Of a stretch of 64,000 nucleotides of DNA, positions 28,369-36,907 are shown in pieces. Each line of letters begins with the position of its first letter. The stretch's first letter is position 1. Origin of the DNA: Rheinheimera sp. A13L. Lineage in GTDB: Bacteria; Pseudomonadota; Gammaproteobacteria; Enterobacterales; Alteromonadaceae. Below the pieces are notes generated by a model that ran no database searches, was not told the DNA's origin, and saw only the letters and a program-made list of their open reading frames with translations. The position numbers were made by a program, and so were the translations under genes. The stretch lies in assembly GCF_000217935.1 (NCBI RefSeq), contig NZ_AFHI01000012.1:294116-358115 (forward strand), read 5' to 3'.

Positions 28369-29208
28369 TTATTTAGCCAGTTGATTATCAGCCCCCTGCT
28401 GGCTGGCCTGGTTTGTTGTCGCACTATTCTGGCTGGCTTTACTCACCAGATAACCACCGTGACTAATGGCGATAATGGCCAGCAAACCTTGATTCAAATC
28501 AGGTAAACCTTTGGCAATATCCCCTTGTAGCAATTGTTCATGCAACATCACGCCATAAACCAGCAATGCAACCAGAGTGAAAAAACACATCTGCACTCTG
28601 GGTAAATCCAGATGCAGGCAATTGCTGTTTTGCTCGCCAGTGATTAAGTCTGACCAACGTGCCTCTGCTGGTGACGGGTTTCTGTACAAAGGGCCACTCA
28701 AACTCTGTTCAGCCTGCTGATAACCTTGTTGAGCCAAAGCTGCAGAAATTTGCTGGCTTTTTTCCTCGTCAGGCTCGGCCGCTGCGCTGTTGCTCAAAAG
28801 CACAGGAGATGCAACCAGTGTTGTTGTGCTAAAACCCATTAACAGCCACAAATCACCTGGAATATCCGGAATACAGCTGACATCAGCCTTGATCAGACAA
28901 CTGGCGCTGTCCTGACTGACATTCTGCAATACCATAGCCAATACAGCAGTTAATACCAAAATACTCCAGGCCACCATCTGCACCCGGGACAAAGACAGCA
29001 CATTGCGCTCATCAACCAATACGCCTTTCCAGGTGCCACAAATCACTTTGCCCAGAACCGCCAGCACAGCCACAAAAAGCAGCATCAACCAGTACCAGTT
29101 GCTCAGGCTATGGCCTGTATTGTTGTAGATAAAATAAAAAGCCACGACAAAACCAAGGGCAATCAGCAGGCTATAACTATCCCGCCACTTTGTTTGATCC
29201 AGACTCAT
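28369..29208 (-). CDS. Inner-membrane protein, unknown
   Basis: A 279-residue protein with about five hydrophobic segments: residues 13-33, 40-60, 78-98, 122-142 and 209-232, perhaps one more near 250. A soluble Gln/Ser-rich loop lies between 145 and 205. LSLSRVQMVAWSILVLTAV is reminiscent of a domain seen in several uncharacterised bacterial membrane proteins. The ATG at 29208 has GGAGAC upstream and is preferred over a longer frame to 29271. Function unknown. Confidence 0.65.
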   Translation of the reverse strand: MSLDQTKWRDSYSLLIALGFVVAFYFIYNNTGHSLSNWYWLMLLFVAVLAVLGKVICGTWKGVLVDERNVLSLSRVQMVAWSILVLTAVLAMVLQNVSQDSASCLIKADVSCIPDIPGDLWLLMGFSTTTLVASPVLLSNSAAAEPDEEKSQQISAALAQQGYQQAEQSLSGPLYRNPSPAEARWSDLITGEQNSNCLHLDLPRVQMCFFTLVALLVYGVMLHEQLLQGDIAKGLPDLNQGLLAIIAISHGGYLVSKASQNSATTNQASQQGADNQLAK

Positions 29209-29370
29209 AATGTCTCCGGTTATTTTTGTTGTGCGTCCATCAGGCGCAGACAGCACACGCCGCTCTGTCAAAAACTTAGCACCAGCTTCAGTTTAAACAA
29301 GGAAACAGGAACAAAAAAATCCCGAAAAAGGAAAATGCAGACACACCAGGATAGCAGTGCAGTGATCTGC

Positions 29371-29718
29371 TTAAGCGAGGAGCCGAAGCAGCACCACAAC
29401 AAGCCCATACACCGTCACTCCGGCACAAACTGGCCAACCTAAAGAGCGGGTGCGCCGCCACACCAATATAGTGCAAAGCCCACCTAATAAAGTGGCCAGC
29501 CAGGAACTAAGACCCGGATGAGCGGGAACCAAAGACACACCAAACATAGCGGCAATCATGGTTGGGGCAAGCACTGTTAACCAAAGCGGCATAGCTTCGG
29601 TGCTATTACTGATGCTACGGCGAACCAAATGCCGCCGCATCCAAAGTAAAGGCAAAGCCCGCAGTAAAAAGGTGCCCAAAGCGCAGGCCAGCATCAACAA
29701 CCACAAAGATTTATCCAT
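29371..29718 (-). CDS. azlD: AzlD family branched-chain amino acid export subunit
   Basis: A 115-residue membrane protein with four helices; LRALPLLWMRRHL and WLTVLAPTMIAAM fit AzlD. It pairs with AzlC to export branched-chain amino acids or their analogues. Its start overlaps the azlC stop by eight bases. It is the last gene of the XRE-azlC-azlD operon. Confidence 0.85.
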   Translation of the reverse strand: MDKSLWLLMLACALGTFLLRALPLLWMRRHLVRRSISNSTEAMPLWLTVLAPTMIAAMFGVSLVPAHPGLSSWLATLLGGLCTILVWRRTRSLGWPVCAGVTVYGLVVVLLRLLA

Positions 29719-30439
29719 GAGCCTTGCCCTCGGCTTTTAGTTTGGCCTGCACCAGATAAAACAGCGACACCCCACATAAAGCCGCCAGCGGAATAGCTGA
29801 ATTGGTCATGCCCATCAGCTTCAACACCAGGGCTGCCACTATGGTAATCAGCATGGTTAAGGTCCACTGCACAGAAGTAAAACGTGGTGCTAATAACACC
29901 AAAAACAGTGCTGGTAAGGCAAAGGGCATGACTTCACCCAATAAAGGCCAGCGGCTGGTAATTTCAGCGCCTGCTATAGCGCCCACCGCAGTTCCAACAA
30001 TCCAGCTGCCCCAGGCAATAAGTGCCGCGCTGATATACCAACTCATTCGGTCTTTTTCAGCAAGCTGCGGCAATCTTGTATGCGCCAAGGCAAAAATCTG
30101 GTCGGTTAAGCCATGCATTAGTAGTGGCCACCAGCGGCTGTTTGATAAATAAGGCGCAATATTAGGCCCGTACACCAGATGGCGGGCATTGATCAGCAAA
30201 GTCATCACCAGCACCAGCCAGAGCGGCGCACCAGAGGCGACCATGGCGATAAACAAAAACTGCGAGGCACCAGCGTAAATCAGGGTGGAAATAAGCACTG
30301 TTTCCAGCGCACTAAAACCTGATTGCACTGCAATCAAACCAAAAGAAATCGCCACCGGAATATAACCGCCTAAAAGCGGCAACGCATCACGGGCGCCTTG
30401 TTGCCAGGCTGAGCTTTTTGCTGCTTCCACAGAACTCAT
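29711..30439 (-). CDS. azlC: AzlC family branched-chain amino acid exporter
   Basis: A 242-residue inner-membrane protein. The N-terminal signature (LLGGYIPVAISFGLIA) and LIYAGASQFLFIAM near residue 55 are typical of AzlC/YgaZ. RHLVYG lies near residue 87. About seven helices are present. The ATG overlaps the regulator stop (ATGA), so translation is coupled. The regulator immediately upstream probably controls export in response to an intracellular amino acid or analogue. Confidence 0.9.
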   Translation of the reverse strand: MSSVEAAKSSAWQQGARDALPLLGGYIPVAISFGLIAVQSGFSALETVLISTLIYAGASQFLFIAMVASGAPLWLVLVMTLLINARHLVYGPNIAPYLSNSRWWPLLMHGLTDQIFALAHTRLPQLAEKDRMSWYISAALIAWGSWIVGTAVGAIAGAEITSRWPLLGEVMPFALPALFLVLLAPRFTSVQWTLTMLITIVAALVLKLMGMTNSAIPLAALCGVSLFYLVQAKLKAEGKAHG

Positions 30440-30966
30440 AAGCCCTCCTTGCTTTGCTGATAAACAATGGTCAACAGCGCCGTAGCCCAGTTTTCGCCGG
30501 TGCGATACAAATGCGGCTCGTCAGCAGAAAAGCTATGGCTTTCGCCAGCGGTTAAGGTTTTGCTATCGCCTTCAATACCGACTTCAAGCTCGCCGCTGAT
30601 CAAGGTAATAGACTCCACAGTGCCAGCAGCATGAGCTTCCGCCTTGCGCTCCGTATGGGGTGCACAGGACATCCAGTAGGCATCTACTGGTGGATTGTCT
30701 TTGCCTTGATCAATCAACCGCACCTGAACCCCACTCTCCCCCACTAAAGCGCTGACAGGCGCTATCAAATTGCCAAAAGGCACTTGCAGCTGCAACGACA
30801 AGCGCCAGATGGTATCCAGCGTTGGATTGCCATTGCCCTGCTCCAGCCTGGACAGATTAGACTTCGCAATACCGGCATCAGCCGCCAGCTGCGACAACGA
30901 CAAACCGCGGGCAAGGCGCAAACTTTGAATATGGCGGCCCAGCGTATCAAGAGTAGCTTTATCCAT
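30436..30966 (-). CDS. XRE-cupin transcriptional regulator of azlCD
   Basis: A 176-residue regulator. Residues 8-62 are an HTH_3 domain (LRLARGLSLSQLAADAGIAKSNLSRLEQG). Residues 95-175 are a cupin fold with ESITLISGELEVG and GESHSFSADEPH, likely binding a small ligand. It is the first gene of an operon with azlC and azlD. It is probably autoregulated through the palindrome in its promoter. Confidence 0.88.
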   Translation of the reverse strand: MDKATLDTLGRHIQSLRLARGLSLSQLAADAGIAKSNLSRLEQGNGNPTLDTIWRLSLQLQVPFGNLIAPVSALVGESGVQVRLIDQGKDNPPVDAYWMSCAPHTERKAEAHAAGTVESITLISGELEVGIEGDSKTLTAGESHSFSADEPHLYRTGENWATALLTIVYQQSKEGL

Positions 30967-30977
30967 GACAGTCCCAA

Positions 30978-31015
30978 ATCGTTCCTTATAAAGAACGTTC
31001 TATATAATGAACGAT
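30978..31015. promoter_or_regulatory. Large palindromic operator in the azlCD promoter
   Basis: A 38 bp near-perfect palindrome centred on GAACGTTC (30993-31000). Each half contains a GTTC-N(7-8)-GAAC unit, so there are two adjacent binding sites. It lies just upstream of the XRE gene and covers the space between a TTGACA (minus strand, 31025-31020) and the start codon, with a TATAGA-like -10 inside it. Repressor binding here would block the promoter. Confidence 0.65.
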
Positions 31016-31102
31016 GCCTTGTCAATAGGTTTTGTTGGTTAGGAATAAGCTACGGAGTTCGGTAGACAGATGGCAATTTAGTTGCAACACCGGAAGGCCT
31101 AA

Positions 31103-31432
31103 TTATTGGCTCTTTTGCAACACTACATAATCATGTTCAATATTGGGATAAAAGCTATTCGGTAACAAAGCCCAGTCATGAACATCCACCAGAATGGGCA
31201 GAGTGCTTTGCTGCAATGCTTCCTGTAACTCGCTCCAATCGCTTTGAGCCACATTCAGGTTTTCCACGTTACGCAGCACTATGTCCAAATCACTACCCTG
31301 ATGCGCCTTGCCTGTAACCCTGCTGCCATAAGCCCATACTTCGGCTTGCGGTACATACTGTTCGAGTATTTGCAGCAGTAAGGTAAGATGCCTTGGTTCA
31401 AGCTGTAGTTTAGAAATATCAGTGCTGGGCAT
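31103..31432 (-). CDS. MNT-type nucleotidyltransferase (HEPN partner)
   Basis: A 109-residue minimal nucleotidyltransferase. The active-site signature GSRVTGKAHQGSDLDI lies near residues 37-52, with a further acidic residue in the strand VDVHDW. In HEPN-MNT modules the MNT protein neutralises the HEPN RNase, often by modifying it with AMP. The start ATG (31432) lies inside the HEPN gene, a 14 bp overlap. Confidence 0.85.
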   Translation of the reverse strand: MPSTDISKLQLEPRHLTLLLQILEQYVPQAEVWAYGSRVTGKAHQGSDLDIVLRNVENLNVAQSDWSELQEALQQSTLPILVDVHDWALLPNSFYPNIEHDYVVLQKSQ

Positions 31433-31847
31433 CAAATAAATCCTGAATAGCCAAGGCCAGGTCGCGCACATCTTTTAAAAAATCAGGCAGAATTTTTAGC
31501 GTTTCGTTGGCAAAACCTTCACCATAATCGTGTGCAGTAGTGTTACGATTCGCTCTGTAATTAATCCAACGTTCAACACCAGCCATATCCAGTAAACCAT
31601 GTTTACCTGCGTGGCGTAACACATCGTTGAATACCAACTTATCCACCTCGCGCGGACTGCCTCCATATAATTTCAGCGCTTTACGCAGCAGTTTTCCGGT
31701 AGTTTCCAGCGAAAGTTCAAAGCTTTTAATGGCTGCATTACGATACAAATCGTACAACACATCAGTTGGCTCTACTTCAACTAACCGAAGAATGGCTTGC
31801 TCCAGAGTGTCGGCTGTTCGCCTCAAATGTTCAACGTTCAAAGACAT
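31419..31847 (-). CDS. HEPN-domain protein (HI0074 family)
   Basis: A 142-residue all-helical protein annotated in relatives as nucleotidyltransferase substrate-binding. The catalytic HEPN motif Rx4H is visible as RNTTAH followed by DY near residue 100, typical of RNase toxins of HEPN-MNT modules. AGGAGC precedes the ATG. It lies first in a two-gene operon with the MNT gene and acts as either a toxin or an RNA-binding subunit. Confidence 0.85.
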   Translation of the reverse strand: MSLNVEHLRRTADTLEQAILRLVEVEPTDVLYDLYRNAAIKSFELSLETTGKLLRKALKLYGGSPREVDKLVFNDVLRHAGKHGLLDMAGVERWINYRANRNTTAHDYGEGFANETLKILPDFLKDVRDLALAIQDLFDAQH

Positions 31848-32266
31848 GAACTTTGCTCCTAAAAAATGTTACAGACCCTAAGATCTGTTCGCTCTGGTAA
31901 TGTTAACAGATGAGTAACGTGGCAGGCTATTTGATTCTGGGATCCAGCCCTTACAACTGAAAATTCATAGTTCAAAATTCTGTTTTGATCCGCCAAAAGA
32001 GAAGACATGTTGACCTACGGCGCGGCCCTTTTAGGCCTCACACTTTTGGAGCTGCACAAAGCCATGTTTAAGCCACACTAGCCGACAATTTTATACCATG
32101 CACTTTCACTTGCGTCCGGATCTATCGAATCAGCGACATAATCAGGCAAAAAAAGTAGCAAAACCCCAAGCTTCGTCTACAGTGTAGACGCTTGGCAAAG
32201 CACTACTGTTGTTGTGATAGGTAGTGACGCATTTGGCCTGGCAGAACTATTGACCAAGGACCTGTT
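31848..32266. other. Intergenic region upstream of the carbonic anhydrase
   Basis: 419 bp without a convincing gene. The left part carries the HEPN promoter. A palindrome at 32173-32190 and a candidate promoter at 32192-32220 lie near the right end. Otherwise nothing is recognised. Confidence 0.6.
32173..32220 (+). promoter_or_regulatory. Candidate promoter and palindromic operator of the delta-class carbonic anhydrase
   Basis: CGTCTACA-G-TGTAGACG forms a perfect odd-length palindrome at 32174-32190. Two bases later TTGGCA (32192-32197) is followed after 17 bases by TGATAG (32215-32220). A regulator bound to the palindrome would touch the -35 box. Confidence 0.45.
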
Positions 32267-33127
32267 ATGAAACTACCTCTTTTTTCTTGTCTGTTATTTT
32301 CCACTGTGGTTTGTAGCGATCTTCACTCTGCTGAAGCATCACACCATGCTGTCAGCGATGAGGTGATTGCTCAGCAAAATGCCAAACTGGCCGCTGCCAC
32401 CAAAGGCAAAGGTTATGGCCCGCAATCGCCGCGCGATATTGATATTAAAACTGGCAGTGATCAGCGTTTATTTGCATTGGCTCCTTCGTACGAGCAGATG
32501 AACCTGTGCAATATTCATATGCATGTCAGCGCCGAACACAAAGGCGGAGAGTTCACCACTTATGCCGGTAATGGCGACGGCAAAGGCATGGGCTCGGGTT
32601 ATAAATACAATGGCGCACTCAGCAAAGCCGAGTTAACGCCAGTCAAAGAGCCTATCTGTGCTGGTGAACATGGCAGCCTGCATTCAGGCGACACCATTGA
32701 AGTGCATTATGTGCACACCAGCGCTATGGCCACGCCTGGCGCTACTTTAAACTCCTGTATGAGCGAAGCCATTAAAAACCCGGAACTGCGGGTAGAAGCT
32801 CAGGTCTTTGTGCTGGTGAATGACAGTAAAGCGCTTGATTTCACCAAACTGGCTGCAGTTGGTATGGATGATGGTTACCATCAGGCGCTTAATATTCCGG
32901 AAAATACAGGCGAACCCATTGAATATGCAGGCTCAACCACAGGCCCGGATTACAATGAAGTGGCTTCGCCTTTTCAGGTCAGCTGGGGCGTTCGTCCTAA
33001 AGTAGCAAAGGTAAATATTGCCACTGTGGGCGCCTGGTGTAAGGCCAATCCATTTAACGAATCCTTGGCTCACGGCGTACGTAACCTGGTGACCAACCCG
33101 GATTTATTGTCAAAAATTGACGACTAA
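32267..33127 (+). CDS. Delta-class carbonic anhydrase, periplasmic
   Basis: A 286-residue secreted protein that matches the delta-class carbonic anhydrase-like family (CA_like). Candidate zinc-binding histidines are in CNIHMHVSAEHKGGE near residue 82-96 and EVHYVHTSA near 145-153. A short signal peptide precedes them. The family, first known from marine diatoms and dinoflagellates, hydrates CO2 to bicarbonate; bacterial members are poorly studied. AAGGAC precedes the ATG and a strong terminator follows, so it is a single-gene unit. Confidence 0.8.
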   Translation: MKLPLFSCLLFSTVVCSDLHSAEASHHAVSDEVIAQQNAKLAAATKGKGYGPQSPRDIDIKTGSDQRLFALAPSYEQMNLCNIHMHVSAEHKGGEFTTYAGNGDGKGMGSGYKYNGALSKAELTPVKEPICAGEHGSLHSGDTIEVHYVHTSAMATPGATLNSCMSEAIKNPELRVEAQVFVLVNDSKALDFTKLAAVGMDDGYHQALNIPENTGEPIEYAGSTTGPDYNEVASPFQVSWGVRPKVAKVNIATVGAWCKANPFNESLAHGVRNLVTNPDLLSKIDD

Positions 33128-33139
33128 TCACTGAGCTAC

Positions 33140-33175
33140 GCTGTGGCCAGATCCTGTCTGGCCACAGCTTTATCT
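33140..33175 (+). terminator. Rho-independent terminator after the carbonic anhydrase
   Basis: A perfect 12-base stem starting GCTGTGGCCAGA with a five-base loop, followed by TTTATCT. Confidence 0.75.
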
Positions 33176-33214
33176 GTCCTTTTGTCTTAACGCGCTTTTT
33201 ACTTCCAACAGTAG

Positions 33215-34174
33215 TCAAAGGTAATGGTCCAGCGCCAGATAACTACGCTGCGCAATCTTTTCCATACAAAAGTTCTGTTGCTGTACATCAAATTGCCAAA
33301 GCATCAGCGCACTAATTAATTCGGTTTTTCTATCGGCATGCCGGGTTAATAAACAATCCCCTTCGATAATAGTTTCAGCGCCATACAACTCGGCCTCAAA
33401 CAATACTGTGGAATTGATGCCATGCACCTTGGTCGCCCCTTTGATCAAGGCTCTGGAACAGTCTGCAGACCAATAGCTACGGGCAGATCTCAGCTGATAG
33501 CTGGAGCTATCACGAGGATGTCGTTTAAACACTAAGGTCTCAACAGGGTAAAGTGATTCTATGTAGTCGATAAACTCTTGCATACCATTCACAAAACGCG
33601 AGTTCAACTGAACGTTTGAATCCTGAGCCAGCTGTAATGGCACAAAAATATAATCCTGCTGGTCAGCATAAGTGGGTACATCCTTAAAAAACAGCTCGCG
33701 TTTGTGCTGCAAAATTGGAGTTACATCTTTTGGCAACCAGTTCAAATCATTGGCCGCAAGACTGGAATCAACATTAATACCCTGCCGGTCAAAGTAGATA
33801 TGCTGGGTTTGAGGGAAAAATCCGCATTCAATAAAGCTGTATTTCAGGCCATTGGCGCGCATAAATTGTTTTAACGGCTCAAATTGTGGCACTGAACCAC
33901 TCCACAACAAGGTACCCAAACTCTGCTGAAAAAACTCCACAGGCAGCGACTGCAAGGGGTGGCGGTACACCAGACTGATACCGTATTTTTGAAACCAGTC
34001 TGCAAGAGCAGCTAACCAAACAGGCACTTGTTCCACAGGATTCAGCGTAAAAATAATCACATAAGGCTGTTCTGGCTGAACCTGGTAAAAAGCACTATTG
34101 CATGGGGAAATGCGCGCCAAGACTCCACTTTTATCGATAGACATTGCGTTAGATTGACCCATCTTGCCCGACAT
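33215..34174 (-). CDS. Capsule-synthesis (KpsS/KpsC-like) glycosyltransferase, solitary
   Basis: A 319-residue cytoplasmic protein that resembles the Capsule_synth family. Visible landmarks are an acidic ECGFFPQTQHIYFDRQGIN near residue 117, FVPLQLAQDSNVQL near 180, FKRHPRD near 218 and HGINSTVLFEAELYG near 250. Family members add beta-Kdo linkers to capsule lipids, but no other capsule gene is nearby. The role here may be modification of another glycan. The start is uncertain among ATGs at 34174, 34162 and 34144. A degraded frame lies upstream. Confidence 0.65.
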   Translation of the reverse strand: MSGKMGQSNAMSIDKSGVLARISPCNSAFYQVQPEQPYVIIFTLNPVEQVPVWLAALADWFQKYGISLVYRHPLQSLPVEFFQQSLGTLLWSGSVPQFEPLKQFMRANGLKYSFIECGFFPQTQHIYFDRQGINVDSSLAANDLNWLPKDVTPILQHKRELFFKDVPTYADQQDYIFVPLQLAQDSNVQLNSRFVNGMQEFIDYIESLYPVETLVFKRHPRDSSSYQLRSARSYWSADCSRALIKGATKVHGINSTVLFEAELYGAETIIEGDCLLTRHADRKTELISALMLWQFDVQQQNFCMEKIAQRSYLALDHYL

Positions 34175-34480
34175 ACCTTTGCTTTATCGTTTTCAATAAG
34201 CTTTTGTCTACGCTGTTTCTGTGAGATTGAACCAACCCAGCAGAAAAAATAACTGAAAAACCACCAGCTTGTCGCCAGCGGCCACCAGATGCCATCGCAA
34301 TTTTTTAATCGCCAAAGGCCGGATCACCTCAGGCACAAACTTAGTGCAGTGTTGCAAACCCTGGTGTTCCAGAACCGGATGAGCCAAATAGACGGCTTAA
34401 TCTCATCAAAAAGTGAGGCGAATATCCAACTTATCTGCCTCAGCAGGATATTCGGGTTAGTTATTTTTACCGGATAATCT
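34175..34480. other. Intergenic stretch with a decayed coding remnant on the minus strand
   Basis: 306 bp. On the minus strand, 34396-34208 is open for 62 codons between TAA and TAG, and encodes a plausible protein tail (LAHPVLEHQGLQH through LLGWFNLTETA) without its own start. No family recognised. Confidence 0.35.
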
Positions 34481-35719
34481 TTACAGTGTCAGATTGCGCC
34501 GTACCGATTCAAGATAGGTTTTCACCTGCGGCTTTGTCGTCAGCCCAATTGCAATGCTATAGGCATAGTCAGCTGACATATCACTTGTTATCCCGGCCAA
34601 ATGGAGTAAGTAACCTTTGGCCACCCACCAGGGTTGGAATGTGAGGCGAAGAGACTGATCCATCCTATCAAGCTGTTCCAACCCAGCCATTATCTGTCCT
34701 GCTTCCGCCATAGCTACGGCTCCAGCAACCAGCGAACCCTGGGTTGGAAAATAAGCATTAATTTGTTTATACAGTAAATCAATGCCCTGCCAGGCTGTTG
34801 TGCCAGTGAACAGACGTTGGCAATGGGCTGATTGCACCGCCGCCTCCAACTGAAAAGGGCCTGGGCGTTTGTGTTGAGCAGCAGTCCACAGCAATTGATT
34901 AGCCTGAATAATGGCATCACTATCCCATAACGCCACATCCTGCACAGCTAAAGGCACAAAAGCCCCACTGTCACTCAGTTGCGCCTGCTTGCGGGCTGTG
35001 CAAAACAGCATTAATGCCAGTAAGCCAAGGGCTTCCGGTTCGTCAGGCAAAAGCTTGCATAACAGCTGGCACAAATAAATAGCTTCATTTTGCAGATCAG
35101 ACACGCTGGCTTCAGCACCATGGATCATGTCCTGACTGAAACCGAAGGTGCCATAGATTGATTCCAGAACACAGTCGAGACGCTCCGGTAATTCTGCAAC
35201 TTCAGGCTCTTCAAATCGAATGCCACTATCGCGAATTTTCTTCTTTGCCCGCACCAGTCGTTGTGCAAGGGTGGTGGGAGAAACCAGTAAAAGCGGCGCC
35301 ATTTCGCTGGCCTGAAAGCCCAATACGGTTTGCAGCATCAGCGGAATTCGCACTTTTTCATCAATAGCCGGATGAGCACAAACAAACATTAGTTTGAGGC
35401 GACTATCCGGTATTTCTGATGTCTTTGCTGCAACATCCTCTGGCTCCAGCAAGATCATAGTTGCAGGGTCAAACCGCACTTTGTTATGGCGGGCCACCTG
35501 AAGCAGTTGTCGCTTTGCCACAGTAAGCAGCCAGGCCTCTGGGGCGTCCGGGACACCATTCACTGGCCAACTTTCGAGCGCTTTTAAAAACGCATCGGCT
35601 AACGCATCCTCTGCGGCTGCTATATCTTTCCACTGCCAGGCCAAATAAGAAACTAACCGCCCGAAAGATTCCCGGGCGGCCAGTTCTGCTGTGTGTTGTG
35701 ACAAAGACAGCATGGACAT
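34481..35719 (-). CDS. ECF-type RNA polymerase sigma factor with DUF6596 extension (ECF42-like)
   Basis: A 412-residue protein. The sigma-70 region 2 analogue (about residues 8-72, including AEDALADAFLKALESWP and WLLTVAKRQ) and region 4 (about 115-175, LVSPTTLAQRLVRAKKKI) are followed by a long C-terminal DUF6596 domain (about 185-405). This is the group that occurs with DGPF/YCII proteins instead of an anti-sigma factor. The ATG overlaps the stop of the YCII gene (TAATG), showing coupling. In studied members the C-terminal extension is needed for activity, and the system is tied to stress or antibiotic responses; that is inferred here. Confidence 0.9.
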   Translation of the reverse strand: MSMLSLSQHTAELAARESFGRLVSYLAWQWKDIAAAEDALADAFLKALESWPVNGVPDAPEAWLLTVAKRQLLQVARHNKVRFDPATMILLEPEDVAAKTSEIPDSRLKLMFVCAHPAIDEKVRIPLMLQTVLGFQASEMAPLLLVSPTTLAQRLVRAKKKIRDSGIRFEEPEVAELPERLDCVLESIYGTFGFSQDMIHGAEASVSDLQNEAIYLCQLLCKLLPDEPEALGLLALMLFCTARKQAQLSDSGAFVPLAVQDVALWDSDAIIQANQLLWTAAQHKRPGPFQLEAAVQSAHCQRLFTGTTAWQGIDLLYKQINAYFPTQGSLVAGAVAMAEAGQIMAGLEQLDRMDQSLRLTFQPWWVAKGYLLHLAGITSDMSADYAYSIAIGLTTKPQVKTYLESVRRNLTL

Positions 35720-36081
35720 TAAGTCGACGGCGTCATCACCAGTACAGGCCTGACTTCGGTCGTGCCTGTTGTGGCATTCGGACTGCGTGCCGCCCATTCC
35801 AAAGCCTGATCAAGACCTGGCACCTCTATCACAAAATAACCACCTAAATGCTCTTTACTGTCGGCATAAGGGCCATCGTGGATCACTCTTTTACCGTCAC
35901 GTATCTGCACCTGAGTGCCATGGTGCGGTTCCTGCAGTCCATTGCCGTGCACTATCACTCCCGCTTGCCCCATTGCACCTATATAGGCAGTCCAGGCATC
36001 CCAGTAAGCTGGTGCAGTGGCCGGATTGACTCTTTGTTCGAAGTCAGTGGCAGTTTCATTAAAGATCAGCATAAATTGCAT
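35719..36081 (-). CDS. YCII/DGPF-domain protein
   Basis: A 120-residue protein of the YCII-related (DGPF) family. It shows the family signature HDGPYADSKEHLGGYFVIEV near residue 68-87 and MQFMLIF at the start. It is the regular partner of ECF42-type sigma factors and precedes that gene with overlapping stop and start. Its enzyme activity is unknown. Confidence 0.9.
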   Translation of the reverse strand: MQFMLIFNETATDFEQRVNPATAPAYWDAWTAYIGAMGQAGVIVHGNGLQEPHHGTQVQIRDGKRVIHDGPYADSKEHLGGYFVIEVPGLDQALEWAARSPNATTGTTEVRPVLVMTPST

Positions 36082-36132
36082 CAGAACGTCCTCTATTAAA
36101 AATGAATTTGAACATGTGTAACTTCGAAAAAC

Positions 36133-36579
36133 TTAGTGCACTGGATCTTCTGTTAAAAACTGCTTACGCGACAGCCACAATAAAGCCAGGGCTATGGCAA
36201 CTACTGTGGTCAGTATTGCCACTTGCTCAAAGCCAAATACAGCAAAAACACCCTCTGTAATGTCGCCAATATAAAGCACAATATAAGCTAACAATGACAG
36301 TAGAAATATATGCTGAGCTGCAGAGTGGCGCAGCAGTAATAACACTGAGCCCAGCGTGCCACCGAATACGCCCACAGCAAATGCAAGAGTCATCCACATC
36401 GGCAAATTTACATAAAGTTCAGCTTGTTCTTTTGTCAGACCATTTGCCATAAAGCTGCCAACAGTGCCATTGATTGTAGGAAGGAACTGCATAATGCCAA
36501 ACAGATTCCAGACCAAACCCACTGCAGCCGCCACCCAGAACCAATATGGCCGCCTTGTACTCAGATTCACTTTTTCCAT
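36133..36579 (-). CDS. Four-helix membrane protein of the sigma-factor operon
   Basis: A 148-residue inner-membrane protein with four helices: residues 13-31, 58-82, 91-110 and 115-135. The N-terminal motif PYWFWVAAAVGLVWNLFGIMQFL recurs in uncharacterised proteins sometimes labelled sugar transporters, without good evidence. GGAGAG precedes the ATG. It lies 51 bp upstream of the YCII gene in the same direction, so it is probably the first gene of the operon and may be a regulatory target. Confidence 0.65.
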   Translation of the reverse strand: MEKVNLSTRRPYWFWVAAAVGLVWNLFGIMQFLPTINGTVGSFMANGLTKEQAELYVNLPMWMTLAFAVGVFGGTLGSVLLLLRHSAAQHIFLLSLLAYIVLYIGDITEGVFAVFGFEQVAILTTVVAIALALLWLSRKQFLTEDPVH

Positions 36580-36845
36580 ACCAACTCTCCGAAAACATGA
36601 CGAGCACTATTGCATCGCCTCAAAGCATAGATGCTTGAGTATTCAACTAATCGACATCAGACTAAAAAAATTCTGAACACTTTATTTCTGGCCCTGAATT
36701 TATAGCAAGACTCTTCTCTGAGGTGACGCATACGGCTCATCATGCCCAGCCCTCCAACCCCAACATGAAGATCCTTCATAGTGCAGATGAAATAAAACCA
36801 TTTTTCTTCATCCAGCTGTCCGCGTATAACAGATACATAACACTT

Positions 36846-36861
36846 AGACGTCCAGACTTCT
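36846..36861 (+). promoter_or_regulatory. Tandem MetJ boxes upstream of mesX
   Basis: AGACGTCC at 36846-36853 is directly followed by AGACTTCT at 36854-36861. The MetJ repressor recognises tandem copies of AGACGTCT, and the first copy matches at seven of eight positions. A TATAAC lies about 20 bases upstream. This places methionine repression on the mesX-mesD operon. Confidence 0.65.
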
Positions 36862-36907
36862 TAATGGGCATTTGAGCCGCACAGCAGCGAATTAGAGAGC
36901 AGACAGG

